NCBI RefSeq assembly: GCF_019578655.1
Contig: NC_063260.1
Location: 7,256,501 to 7,320,500 of the forward strand
Reading direction: 5' to 3'
Length of the DNA stretch: 64,000 nt
DNA from: Ricinus communis
Taxonomy: Eukaryota; Streptophyta; Magnoliopsida; Malpighiales; Euphorbiaceae
Positions 25,201 to 37,711 of the stretch are shown piece by piece. Made by a program: the position numbers and the translations under genes. Numbering within the stretch: the first letter of the stretch is position 1; each line of letters opens with the position of its first letter. Under the pieces are notes generated by a model. The model was given only the letters and a program-made list of their open reading frames with translations. It ran no database searches and was not told where the DNA came from.

Positions 25201-28200
25201 ATTGATAAGGTTTAACATCTTTATATATTTTTAATATACGAAACTATTATTGAATGAACAACACAAAAAATATAATTGCGCTAATAAATTTATTAAAATG
25301 TTGAAATTTATTCAAGAAATTACCTCTCATCTACTATAAAAGATTTAAGCTATTAAAACTAAGTTAATATCCACCACTAATTCTTATAGTTTTGCTTGAA
25401 ATGATTAATACTCACAATTCTCAAAATAAAACTTTTCCACTTCTATATCTATTTTTACTTTTGTCCTTTCTTTTTTAGTTTCAATTTATTTAGGGTTAAC
25501 AATGTTAATTAGCCAATTGTAAATTAAAGTTACAAATTATTAACTGATTTTCTTGTTATTTGTTGAGATTAAAGGTATATTTCTTGTTTATTTTCTATTT
25601 ATTAGAGTTACGTTCGTATACAGTTTTTATTATTATAGACTCTTGGCTTAATTCTCACTGACGTTATATTGTAGCTAAATCCAAAAATTTAATTTTGTAA
25701 GTTTAAATTTCAATATTACATTCTCTTTGAAATTTTGATACATATTTCTACATCGTAATTCTTTCCATGCATTTGATAATTTAGAATGTAAGCACCAATG
25801 ATTTTATGTTAAAATACTATTTTTTTTAAATAAAATTTGGTTAAATAAGGTATTTATTCTAATTTTTGGACTTATATTTGTCTGATTTTTACAACTTATT
25901 TTACTCCGCAGAGTATATTTAATATTTTTATACTATTTAGTCAAATAAAATTATTTATTCTAATTTATAGACTTATATTTATTTAAATTTCGAAACTTAT
26001 TTTAATCGATTGAGAATATTTAAAATTTGTATACTTTGTAGCATACAAAACTATATTATTTATCAGAAATATATGGAAAATAACTACATGGACATTTAAA
26101 AATTCATTATGAAAAAGATAATGACTTCTTAAGAAAGATCACTGCCAATATAGTTTTTCCAATATAATAGAGTTAAAAGCTGACTATTATTGTATTGTAA
26201 CTTAATAATATTATATATATGGCAATTATAAATTTTCAGAAATTTTTAAGCAACAAATAAAAATATAAAGTGGCTAAATTATATTTGAAAAGATTAAAAA
26301 TAAAAAGAATACCTTATTCTAGTCTAATTAAAATTTATTTCCCATTCTAGATTTTTTTATCTCATTTTATTACGATAAATGAATCTTTAAAGCTATTTTC
26401 ATTTCATAAAACTAAAATTATATAAATTAATTATAAAATTTTATTAAAATTTTAAAAAATATATATAAAACATTATAATTCAAAGTAATTTGATTAAAAT
26501 TTAGTTTTATTGTATTTTAATAAATAAGTCTTTTAAAACTATTTTAATTAAGTATTATATAAATTATTATAATTTCTTGTTCTTAATGTAAAGTTGGAAA
26601 TTGCATTTAAATAAGATAAACAAGCAAGAAATGCTAGTTGTACAAATGAATACCTTCTGAGGGCCACTGGTTGAGGTTGCTTTTCTCCAAATTACCAATA
26701 TCGAAGCTTTCTTTTGAGTCGCCTGTTTCCATTCTCGATTTGTATCATTCAATCTCATAAATAAAAGTAAGATAAGAAAGTGAAATGTTCTCCATTCTTT
26801 CTTGATTTACCTGCTACTTATCAAAAGATTCTCGTTTTGATACAACTCAATCTTAACTTCATTCTTTTCTTTTTTCATTTCATTGATGCAATATATCATC
26901 CACCTAATATGTAATTAATATAAATATCTTAGTTTATTCTGGTCACCGGTATAAATATTAAAAATCAAAATTTCAAGTTTGAAATTTCACCTCTTTAAAT
27001 ATAGTAATTTATTTTTTTACTTTATGAAACAAAAATATATTTAATATATTAACATACTAATCATATTTACTGTTAAAATAAAATAAAAATCTAATAACTC
27101 TGTTTAACAAATAAAAACCTTCAGGGCGGGAAGATGGATCGAGATTTTCTGCAAACAATGGCGAGTAACCTCTGTATTCCTTGCGAAGCAATTTCTTCTT
27201 ATCATCTAAGGAGAGGGAGAAAAACTTGCTGCTTTCCTCAAAAACTCTCGCTATCAACTCTTCCTCGACTCCATGATTCACAAGGTAAAAGAAACCATAC
27301 TCCACACATGCCTGAGATGCATTTCAATAATCAGAAGTCAGTCTTCAGAAGATAATCAGTCCAAATCTCTCTTTTACACTAATTTTTCCTCTTCTAAGTT
27401 CATTATTTACACTGTGTCTGAGCACAAGTTTATGTGAGACATTTCATCTAACACATAAATTCCATCAGAAGAAAAAAGATCGTTCAATGATATCTTGTTA
27501 AAAAATCTCTTAAACCTAAATTCAATATATAAGTGTTTTGTAGTTAACCATGTTGAGTAATTCAGGAAAAAAAAGAAAAAAAGCTTTACCATACAATATC
27601 TTACATCCTATACCGTAAAATGAAACTCTAACAGAAGGGAAAATATAGATGGAGAAAGAAACATGAATGGAAATACTTAGGGTAATTAAGATGTAATGTT
27701 AATTTTGATATTAAAACTATATGAGAAGTAAATCCAAATGATGGTTCTATGCGGAGTCATTCTCAAACTTTGTCAATCGCAAAGAAAAGGGTTAGATGGA
27801 CCACTGGACACTGTATTCAAATGGCTATTCAAAGTTAGACGTCTGAAATGGATTGTACAGAATAACAATAATAAAAACAATCACAGCGTAATTCATATTT
27901 AAAAAGTAGATGTATTGATATTTGATTATGAAGAATGAAGACAAAACGATATTTCTTTTTCTTCAAAATATATACCAATTTATTAAGTTTACTATAATCG
28001 TTTAATTTGCCAATAGCATATGGCTAGTCTAGATTTTTCCGACAGCGCCATTATAAGATTCTACATTGCTTTTAGGATTTACTCAATTTTTATAAGGTCT
28101 TACATTATTTTTTGAAATTTATCCGATGTTTCAGCAAAATTTTAATATTTTATATATATGAGAAACACTATATATACTCGTAATTTTTTTAAATTTATTT

Positions 28201-28960
28201 TTATTTTATCTATAGAAGTTTCAAAGTTAGGTTTTCACTGGCTAGCCTTTTTTTTTTTTAACTCTTACACTTTTCTTTATTCAAATAAAATAGATACCAA
28301 ATAAGATAGGTTGTAATTTTCTTTTCATTTTCCTCCCTTCATCTCAAATTCAACCTTTATCTATAAATAGTGTTAAAAGAGAAAAGGAATATCCGATCAA
28401 CTATTATAATGAGTAAATAATTCTGAAAGTATACCTTATTTTTAACCAATAATATCTTTCATTTAACTTTCTCTTTAAAAATTCTTTTATTTACTACTTC
28501 CCAAAATGATATAGAAAGAGAAAAAAATAATTCATTTATTGTGCTTTCAATCCCAATCTATATTTTAATATTTTAATATCAGCGACAACCTATTTTAGAA
28601 GAATAATTAGTCGTAAATTTTAAGTTGTCATATATTGGTGCATAATTTCTTATTCAATATGTATTTTATAGACAACTCTCTGATAAAATATCAGCAGTAC
28701 AAATAAGAAAAGAAAGAAAAGCATAATAAAAAAATGAGAAATGAAAAGAGTATATTTGTTAGTTGTTACAAAACAAGAATAATTCACTACAATTTGTGGA
28801 GGGACAATCCAAAATCCTTTTAAGCCCTGGGAATGGTCAAAAGAATATCTAAATGGTGGAGTAAAAATAAGAGAAAACAGACCTGACGGATTGAATCGGC
28901 GACGGAGGAAATATGAGGTGAGGAGAGGTCGATAACTTGAAGTTTAGCTGCTTCTGCCAT
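22261..28960 (-). CDS. 2-oxoglutarate/Fe(II)-dependent dioxygenase, paralog A (11 exons)
   Basis: Exons on the minus strand: 28883-28960, 27119-27311, 26654-26722, 24401-24452, 23934-24055, 23669-23769, 23273-23331, 23115-23171, 22953-22998, 22717-22796, 22261-22333. The frame is intact through all joins and encodes 309 aa. The N-terminal DIOX_N part includes YGFFYLVNHGV. The catalytic core has H187-x-D189 (GASAHSDYG) and H248 (STLHRV) as Fe ligands, and R257-x-S259 for 2-oxoglutarate. The protein resembles Arabidopsis At3g50210 and DIN11 (soluble 2OG oxygenases of unsettled substrate). Intron 6 has a GC donor. Residue 244, Arg in the paralog, is Gly and spans the exon 8/9 junction. Introns 2 and 3 are long, and intron 3 (2.2 kb) holds an old tandem duplication. 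Expression is not shown; the gene looks functional but more diverged than paralog B. Confidence 0.82.
24245..24330 (+). repeat. tRNA-like (SINE-type) fragment in intron 4 of dioxygenase A
   Basis: A TAGTCTAACGC block near 24261 (box A-like) is followed by AGGTCAAGGTTCATATCTGA near 24290 (box B-like). The spacing is compatible with a degenerate tRNA-derived SINE head. No TSD or poly(A) tail was identified. Confidence 0.3.
24640..26050. repeat. Diverged tandem duplication within intron 3 of dioxygenase A
   Basis: Unit 1 (about 24640-25260) and unit 2 (about 25345-25920) share long collinear stretches: TTAATTAGCC, TTTGTTGAGATT, TTTTTATTATTATAG, CTCTT(A/G)GC and TATATTTGTCT recur in the same order. 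A shorter third copy of the unit's 3' end follows at about 25920-26050 (TATATTTATTTAAATTTCGAAACTTATTTTAATC-like; both earlier copies have the equivalent). Divergence is high, so the duplication is old. The unit does not match a transposon I recognise. Confidence 0.75.
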
Positions 28961-31745
28961 TTGCACTTCTCTATCTCTATTGTATAGACACACGCCATAT
29001 CCCGCTAGAGAATTTATAGCCTTTACTAATTTGTAATTAAATGAATAGGGCAAAAAAGTATTAGTCAACCAGCAATTAAGAAAAAAAAAAAGAGAAAAAG
29101 AAAAAAGTCAAAAAGGGAATTTTATAATGAATAAATTGGCAAGGTATATTTTCATATATATATATATTTTTTAATTTAACATACAAAGGAAAGAAGGATA
29201 GCTAATGATTGAATTACTTAATAATTAATAGCTCATATGCCTTTACTTAGTTGTAAAATATTATCCCCTTAATGGTATGGATAATTCTGATGTTGTTTGC
29301 CATAACGTGATTTTTCTTTCTTGGGCTTCTACTTGGATTAAATTTAAGTTTTTTCAAAACCCGGTGTTACTACCCTTCTTTTCCGATAAATTCAACTCAT
29401 ATAAATAAAGATTGTAATAGAACATATCGTTATATTTAAGATGGATTCAGATAATAGGATTAATATTTAAATAGATTTAAAAAGAATTTAAATATATATA
29501 TATATATAAGAATTTAAGTATTGAAAGTAACAATAAATTATAGAAGAAGGGGAAGAAGGAAGCCAAGATTCGAAAATTGCTCCAAGAATATAGATATATA
29601 ATTTCATAAAAAAAGAATAAAATATAAAATTTTATTTGATAATATTTTATAAACTCGTATAATATATAACTTTAAAAAGAAATTATGTATTTTTAATATG
29701 GCATGCTTATATTAAAATTAATTATAATATAAAATACTAAAGAAATATACAATTTATTTAAAGAATATGTATGTATTGTATGTGAAAATACATAAAAACA
29801 ATTGAAATATAAAATAGAAATATTCATTTGGATCATGAGTAAAACAAAATTAAAATGAATGAGTAATAAAAAAATTATTTAAATTCATATATTATGAAAT
29901 AGATCATAAAAAATGAATACATAGAGAAATGTGGAACATATAAGAAATTTATTAGTTTAATAGAATAAATAAAATATATTAATAAATTTTTCTATAAAAA
30001 TATAATTATATATATATATGTGTGTTTTTCTCTTATTTATTTATGTAAGTATATAATAAAATAAAAGTAAAATAGTTTTATTAAAATATGTTATGTATAT
30101 ATCATAAATTTCCTTTTATAAAACATAAATAAATAATATATAAAAATAAAAATTAAAAGTTATTTTTATAATATAATATATTTATAATTAAAATAAAATA
30201 TACTAATTAAAAGTTTATATGTTAAAACTATTAATAGTTATGTATTTTCTTCCCTTGGAAGCCCCGGCTTCTTCTTCGGCAAATGATATAGTCTAAATAT
30301 GTCAAACAATAAATAAATTACATTATTAGACACATATAAAATGTTAATTATTGTTGATTACAGTGATGATATTTAAATTTTTATAAATTAGAAATTTTTA
30401 CTGAAAAAATATTTATTTTTATTATAATTTATAATTCCATAGCTTTCTTTATTTGAAAAATACATCATTAAATTTGTTAAAAATCTGAAACTACATGGTA
30501 CTGCTATATTTATCCCTATAATTTATTAGGGAAAGTCATATATAATTAGAGCAGCTCAGTTTATTTACTTGATCTACTTTATGTAATATACTAGTAAATG
30601 AAATCCAATATAATATTAAGTAATTCTATTAAAAAATTTATTTTAAATTTATATATTGTAATAAATAAAAAAATAACACATATATAAATATTTTATATTA
30701 TAATATTTCATAATTAATATATATATTATTATTTAAAATAATAATTATTTAAGACGTGCACTTTAGAATCAGCGTTGTCCATACTAAATAAGTGACAAAG
30801 ATAGATGTTTTGGGTCTTGAAAGCGAAAAAAGAAGAAACAAAAAGAGAAAAGAATAGGATGTTTACGTTATTAAGAAAAGAAAAATGTATATTGCATCCC
30901 AATAACATGTCAATTTGTGACAGTTGTGGAAGATAAGAAGGAAGAATTCAAGTTGCGGATGAACTCTAACGAAGGATGAAGTTGACCCGTAACTCCCATC
31001 ACAATCTCCATTGTTATTATCGCCGGAACGATCACAGCGACCACCGCTATTACTACTTTCATAATCACCAAAATCTCTTTTGATTTAAATATATATATAT
31101 ACTAGAGATGTTGAACAGTAAAAAATAAATATAATTAGTTAATTTCTAAAAAAGGTAAATCATATTATTAATTTTTTAAAATTTTTCATTAAAATTCTTA
31201 ATTTCTGTTTTATTTTATAAACTTTTATTTTTATTTTTATTCCAATTATGGATTACTAAATTCTTAATTGAAATAAAAAATTAAGATACAATAATTGAGT
31301 AGAAAAAATAAAAATTTATAAAAAATTGTGTAGAATTTTCTTAATTAAATAAAAATAAAGATATAATAGTTTAATAGAATAAAATAAAAAATTAAAAATC
31401 AATAGAATAAAATTAAAAAATTTCCAAGACTTAATAATAAATTTTTTCAAAAAGAAAAAAAAAAAGAAAGAATAGTTGTCATTTTCTCTCTCTTCAACTT
31501 TCAAACTCATCTTTTATGTTCTTGTTATTCATTCAAAATCCCAATATTTTTTAAAAAATTAATCTTCTTACTTTATAACTATCTTGCTAAAATTTAAAAA
31601 ATATAAAAGAAGAAGAGTAATCGTTGTGTTTTTACTTTATAACTGTCCTGCTAAAATTAAAAAAAGAAAAAAAGAAATCGTTATTTCTAAAGTTTTTCAC
31701 TTATAAGTACATTACAATCAATCTCAAACATAATAAATCTCATAC
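28961..31745. other. AT-rich sequence between dioxygenase A and the copia element
   Basis: The first few hundred bases (28961 upward) should contain the leader and promoter of dioxygenase A, but no reliable core element can be picked. The remainder is AT-rich. A short GC-richer patch at 30940-31080 and TA-rich tracts near 29155-29170, 29495-29510 and 30008-30020 are the only departures. No genes. Confidence 0.4.
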
Positions 31746-31750
31746 AATAG

Positions 31751-31874
31751 TGTACAAATTATTATTTTCTCATATTTTGTACATTATCTTTTAGTTGGTA
31801 AATCTATTGGTTGTAGAAATAGATGAGCTAGGAATAGTAGTTTTTGTCAATTTCTTTAATTTGTTATTATTTGT
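31751..31874 (+). repeat. Copia 5' LTR, first part
   Basis: This matches the beginning of the 3' LTR at 40757 onward (for example AGAAATAGATGAGCTAGGA appears in both). The LTR is interrupted here by the nested solo LTR. Confidence 0.85.
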
Positions 31875-33021
31875 TGTTGACCTAAAGTACAATTAATTTC
31901 TATTTTGATCTTAAACACCAAATTGAACATTGCTAACCTTATATCTAAGTGTTTATATGACAGAGTACTAAAGGAACCAATTAAAGACTAAGCATCCTTA
32001 AGCTTTAAAGGAAGTCTTATAAATAGATCTAAAAAGCACAATGGCTTCCAGGAAGGGGACGCTTTTCATATAACCAAAATTTTACAAGACGTTGAAAAGT
32101 CCACTTGACATCTTGCTAATCACATTGTGACATCTGACAGTGAAAGTGTCAAAACTTTAAGAAATACGAGGGCGCTTCATATTTAAGCTTGAGACAAAAA
32201 TGACAGACGATGGCGCGATGAGGAGCGCGAGGGCGCTTCTAGGCACGGTCAAGGCAAGCGCGATGACACTATTATGGCGCATGGCAGTTTTCGTAATTAA
32301 TACGATGTCAGTAACTGTTGGGATATCAGCCATCCCATCAATGCCACGTGGCTGGAACCATTGGAGCCCCAATGGCTCTTTTTAGAAAGCGCAGGGGTAC
32401 TTTTCAGGACTTTAGGCAATTTTTTGCTAAGTCATCAATCTTGCAATTAATGAGTATCCAATATAACGTCTCCAAGGGATTTGTATGTGTATAAATACCC
32501 CTCTTAAAGGCTCTATAAGCAAGTGTGTGATTTAAGTATACCAAAAACTCTTGCAAATTCATTTCTCAACTTTCTAAACTCATTTCTTTCTTTGTAAAGT
32601 GTATTAAGTTGAAAGTCTTTGTTCAACTAAAACAAAGGATTTTTATGTAAGCCTAGGTATTAAAAGCACAAGGAATTGGTTGTTAAGTAACCATTAATAC
32701 TCAAGGGTTAAGGGACTTAGTGAGAGATTGGTTCACCAAGGGAAAAGGTTTAATGTGAGCCTTGAAAACACCAAGTTGTTGGGTGAACTTGTAAAATCCA
32801 AAGGTTGTAATCTTAGAGATTATAGTCGAATACTCAAGTGTGATATTAAGGAGTGGATGTAGGGAGGATTGTTTTGAAACCACTATAAACCTTTGTGTCA
32901 TCTTCTCTAACCTTTATTTTCCTTAAATCATCCTTAATCTCTTGTGTTTTTACCTAAAATTATTAATTTCTGCAATTTGAGGTTACCAATTCAACCCCCT
33001 TCTTGGTTCTAAGGGACAACA
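31875..33021 (+). mobile_element. Solo LTR of a different retrotransposon, nested in the copia 5' LTR
   Basis: The insert is absent from the matching 3' LTR at about 40880. It starts TGTTGACC and ends GGGACAACA, so the termini are TGTTG...CAACA inverted repeats. It contains a TATAAATA box at about 32490 and a GC-richer U3, and ends with a U5 like those of large plant LTR elements. No second copy or internal region lies beside it, so it is a solo LTR of about 1.15 kb. The exact target duplication is unclear because both flanks are T-rich. Its orientation is plus, judged from the TATA box and the 3' CAACA end. Small frames at 32157-32385 are LTR sequence, not genes. Confidence 0.75.
32490..32497 (+). 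promoter_or_regulatory. TATA box of the nested solo LTR
   Basis: TATAAATA lies in a context (TATAAATACCCCTC) typical for the U3/R boundary of plant LTRs. Transcription would start about 30 bases further right, inside the LTR. Confidence 0.6.
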
Positions 33022-33201
33022 TTTTTGTTATATGGATAGGAGCATACTGACATGGGAATATGTGAGAATTTGTTATGCACCTAAGTCATTTTTTACAGCT
33101 TATACTTGTATATATAGAGGTGCTTACCATGTATATATTTCATGAGCTACTGAAATAATACCAGAGCTTATTCTTTTAAAATTCTTTAGTCTTTTTGCTT
33201 A
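33022..33201 (+). repeat. Copia 5' LTR, second part
   Basis: This matches the end of the 3' LTR (GCATACTGACA(T/C)GG, then TTTTAGTCTTTTTGCT-like end). The primer-binding site follows at once. Confidence 0.85.
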
Positions 33202-34641
33202 TGGTATCAAAGCAGACGATTTAAGGGTATTTTTTTACTGAAAGCTAGAAGGTAAGGTTTTTTTTTCTTGAATCACTCCATAAATCTACAGTATAGAAAC
33301 TTTAGTTGAAGTTGGAGATGGTAGACAATTGTAAAAAGTGCTAGTAATAGATGGATAGGAAATAACTCAGGCTGCATCAAAGGATCAAAACTTAATCGAT
33401 AGTGGAGATCTATTGTTTCTTCAAAATTCAGACCACCCAAGTATGATTTTGGTCATTGCACCATTAACTAGGAAAAATTTCTTGGCTTGGAGCAAATCTA
33501 TTAAGATCAGACTAAGAGCTAAAATGAAACTATGTTTTATTGATGGGATCTATAAGGAACCTTCTAAGGAATCATACTTATATGATCAATGGACTAAAGT
33601 TAATTGTATGGTGACTTCATGGATTTTGAACTCGATTTCAAAAGACATTGCAGAAGGTTTTCTGTACACTACCACGACTAGAGAATTCTAGTGTGAATTA
33701 GAAGAGAGATATGGGGAGTCTAATAGACCTTTACTCTATCAAATACAAAAGGAAATTAGTTCAATAACTCAAGGATCATTAACTGTTGCACAATATTATA
33801 CAAAGCTCAAGAGATTGTGGGATGAACTCATTGTGTTGATGCCAATCCCATAATGCACTTATGGATCTGCTAAAGCAATAGCAAATATCACCTCCTTTAA
33901 TAGTTTAATGTAATTTTTGATGCGTTTGAATGACAACTATGAGCATAACAAGAGCCAAATATTGTTAATGGAACCATTGCCTTGAGTTAATAAGGCATAT
34001 TCAATTATAACAAGGGTAGAAAAGCGGGGAAGGAAGTGTAGGTAACCTATCTTTGAGTCTAATGAGAACATAACAATGATGGTGACTTCATAAGGAAACA
34101 AAAAGGATACAGGGGGCAAAAAGAATGATAAAAGAGGAGAGATGACAAAAGAAGAAAAGAAGCAACAATTTTGCATATATTGCAACATGAATGGACATCC
34201 CAAGGAATCTTGTTTGAGCTCATAGGATATCTTGATTGGTTCAAGCGGTGAAGGATCAAAAAGGAAAGAAACTAGAGAAAGGAGCAATCAGGGAGGGAGA
34301 TACACAACAAACTTAGTTGATACAGCATGAATTAATTAAAATGTTGAAAAGAAAAATGTCGGCAACAACAAACATGGTGAATTTTGCTCACATAGACAAT
34401 TAATTAAGGACAACTCTAACCATTAAACTCAATCTTGCTTTAAGCAATTTGTTTTGTGTGAAATGGAAACTTGAAAACTCAAATCACATGTGCATAGACC
34501 ACATGGCTATTAGCAAAACTAACAATTACAAATCAAAAAACCTTTGTACATCTTCTAGATGGATCAATCAATATAGTTAAGCATATTGGAGATGTACCTC
34601 TAACACCTAAGATTTGCCTTAAAAATGTCTTCCATGTCCTC
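33101..34641 (+). repeat. Triplicated copia block, unit 1
   Basis: The 1541-bp unit comprises the last ~100 bp of the LTR, the PBS (33202, TGGTATCAAAGCAGACGA), the leader, gag and the start of the protease region. The gag frame at 33413-33691 carries FLAWSKSIKI and reads into TAG at 33689. Downstream gag is broken by TAA/TAG codons, most in place of Gln or Trp codons. The unit joins unit 2 at TTCCATGTCCTC/TATACTTG. Confidence 0.95.
33202..33219 (+). other. Primer-binding site (initiator-Met tRNA type)
   Basis: TGGTATCAAAGCAGACGA directly follows the 5' LTR and is close to the TGGTATCAGAGC used by plant copia elements. Copies recur at 34743 and 36273 in units 2 and 3 of the triplication. Confidence 0.8.
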
Positions 34642-36171
34642 TATACTTGTATATATAGAGGTGCTTACCATGTATATATTTCATGAGCTACTGAAATAAT
34701 ACCGGAGCTTATTCTTTTAAAATTCTTTAGTCTTTTTGCTTATGGTATCAAAGCGACGATTTAAGGGTATTTTTTTCACTTTGAAAGCTAGAAGGTAAGG
34801 TTTTTTTTCTTGAATCACTCCATAAATCTACGGTATAGAAACTTTAGTTGAAGTTGGAGATGGTAGACAATTGTAAAAAGTGCTAGTAATAGATGGATAG
34901 GAAATAACTCAGTGCATCAAAGGATCAAAACTTAATCGATAGTGGAGATCTATTGTTTCTTCAAAATTCGGACCACCCAAGTATGATTTTGGTCATTGCA
35001 CCATTAACTAGGAAAAATTTCTTGGCTTGGAGCAAATCTATTAAGATCGGACTAAGAGCTAAAATGAAACTATGTTTTATTGATGGGATCTATAAGGAAC
35101 CTTCTAAGGAATCATACTTATATGATCAATGGACTAAAGTTAATTGTATGGTGACTTCATGGATTTTGAACTCGATTTGAAAAGACATTGCAGAAGGTTT
35201 TCAGACACTACCACGACTAGAGAATTCTAGTGTGAATTAGAAGAGAGATATGGGAGTCTAATAGACCTTTACTCTATCAAATACAAAAGGAAATTAGTTC
35301 AATAACTCAAGGATCATTAACTGTTGCACAATATTATACAAAGCTCAAGAGATTGTGGGATGAACTCATTGTGTTGATGCCAATCCCATAATGCACTTAT
35401 GGATCTGCTAAAGCAATAGCAAATATCACCTCCTTTAATAGTTTAATGTAATTTTTGATGCGTTTGAATGACAACTATGAGCATAACAAGAGCCAAATAT
35501 TGTTAATGGAACCATTGCCTTGATTAATAAGGCATATTCAATTATAACAAGGGTAGAAAAGGAAGTGTAGGTAACCTATCACGAGTCTAATGAGAACATA
35601 ACAATGATGGTGACTTCATAAGGAAACAAAAAGGATACAGGGGGCAAAAAGAATGATAAAAGAGGAGAGATGACAAAAGAAGAAAAGAAGCAACAATTTT
35701 GCATATATTGCAACATGAATGGACATCCCAAGGAATCTTGTTTGAGGCTCATAGGATATCTTGATTGGTTCAAGCGGTGAAGGATCAAAAAGGAAAGAAA
35801 CTAGAGAAAGGAGCAATCAGGGAGGGAGATACACAACAAACTTAGTTGATCTGGCATGAATTAATTAAAATGTTGAAAAGAAAAATGTCGGCAACAACAA
35901 ACATGGTGAATTTTGCTCACATAGACAATTAATTAAGAACAACTCTAACCATTAAACTCAATCTTGCTTTAAGCACAATTTGTTTTGTGTGAAATGGAAA
36001 CTTGAAAACTCAAATCACATGTGCATAGACCTGTCGCTATTAGCAAAACTAACAATTACAAATCAAAAAACCTTTGTACATCTTCTAGATGGATCAATCA
36101 ATATAGTTAAGCATATTGGATATGTACCTCTAACACCTAAGATTTGCCTTAAAAATGTCTTCCATGTCCTC
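34642..36171 (+). repeat. Triplicated copia block, unit 2
   Basis: The 1530-bp unit has the same content as unit 1 (partial gag frame 34953-35180). It is the most divergent copy. Compared with units 1 and 3 it has CGG for CAG in several places (34702, 34831, 34969, 35047 regions) and small indels, mostly beside CAG or CTG. Confidence 0.95.
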
Positions 36172-37711
36172 TATACTTGTATATATAGAGGTGCTTACCA
36201 TGTATATATTTCATGAGCTACTGAAATAATACCAGAGCTTATTCTTTTAAAATTCTTTAGTCTTTTTGCTTATGGTATCAAAGCAGACGATTTAAGGGTA
36301 TTTTTTTACTGAAAGCTAGAAGGTAAGGTTTTTTTTTCTTGAATCACTCCATAAATCTACAGTATAGAAACTTTAGTTGAAGTTGGAGATGGTAGACAAT
36401 TGTAAAAAGTGCTAGTAATAGATGGATAGGAAATAACTCAGGCTGCATCAAAGGATCAAAACTTAATCGATAGTGGAGATCTATTGTTTCTTCAAAATTC
36501 AGACCACCCAAGTATGATTTTGGTCATTGCACCATTAACTAGGAAAAATTTCTTGGCTTGGAGCAAATCTATTAAGATCAGACTAAGAGCTAAAATGAAA
36601 CTATGTTTTATTGATGGGATCTATAAGGAACCTTCTAAGGAATCATACTTATATGATCAATGGACTAAAGTTAATTGTATGGTGACTTCATGGATTTTGA
36701 ACTCGATTTCAAAAGACATTGCAGAAGGTTTTCTGTACACTACCACGACTAGAGAATTCTAGTGTGAATTAGAAGAGAGATATGGGGAGTCTAATAGACC
36801 TTTACTCTATCAAATACAAAAGGAAATTAGTTCAATAACTCAAGGATCATTAACTGTTGCACAATATTATACAAAGCTCAAGAGATTGTGGGATGAACTC
36901 ATTGTGTTGATGCCAATCCCATAATGCACTTATGGATCTGCTAAAGCAATAGCAAATATCACCTCCTTTAATAGTTTAATGTAATTTTTGATGCGTTTGA
37001 ATGACAACTATGAGCATAACAAGAGCCAAATATTGTTAATGGAACCATTGCCTTCAGTTAATAAGGCATATTCAATTATAACAAGGGTAGAAAAGCAGAA
37101 GGAAGTGTAGGTAACCTATACTGAGTCTAATGAGAACATAACAATGATGGTGACTTCATAAGGAAACAAAAAGGATACAGGGGGCAAAAAGAATGATAAA
37201 AGAGGAGAGATGACAAAAGAAGAAAAGAAGCAACAATTTTGCATATATTGCAACATGAATGGACATCCCAAGGAATCTTGTTTCAGGCTCATAGGATATC
37301 TTGATTGGTTCAAGCAGCTGAAGGATCAAAAAAGGAAAGAAACTAGAGAAAGGAGCAATCAGGGAGGGAGATACACAACAAACTTAGTTGATACAGCATG
37401 AATTAATTAAAATGTTGAAAAGAAAAATGTCGGCAACAACAAACATGGTGAATTTTGCTCACATAGACAATTAATTAAGGACAACTCTAACCATTAAACT
37501 CAATGCTGCTTTAAGCACAGCTGTTTTGTGTGAAATGGAAACTTGAAAACTCAAATCACATGTGCATAGACCTGTCGCTATTAGCAAAACTAACAATTAC
37601 AAATCAAAAAACCTTTGTACATCTTCTAGATGGATCAATCAATATAGTTAAGCATATTGGAGATGTACCTCTAACACCTAAGATTTGCCTTAAAAATGTC
37701 TTCCATGTCCC
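36172..37711 (+). repeat. Triplicated copia block, unit 3 (continuous with pol)
   Basis: This unit of about 1540 bp runs without a break into the rest of the element. The gag frame at 36484-36762 equals that of unit 1. A second piece, 37210-37401, holds the zinc knuckle C-x2-C-x4-H-x4-C (CIYCNMNGHPKESC). It is the copy closest to an intact element, with CAGCTG at 37315 where units 1 and 2 read CGGTG. Confidence 0.95.

Noticed and set aside
32157..32385. Overlapping frames on both strands, GC-rich
   Set aside because: They are inside the nested solo LTR upstream of its TATA box and show no protein similarity I recognise.
33101..37711. Regular long tandem repeat that might be a satellite or a CRISPR-like array
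   Set aside because: Each unit contains a recognisable copia PBS and gag, and the array lies within one retrotransposon. There are no short repeats with spacers.
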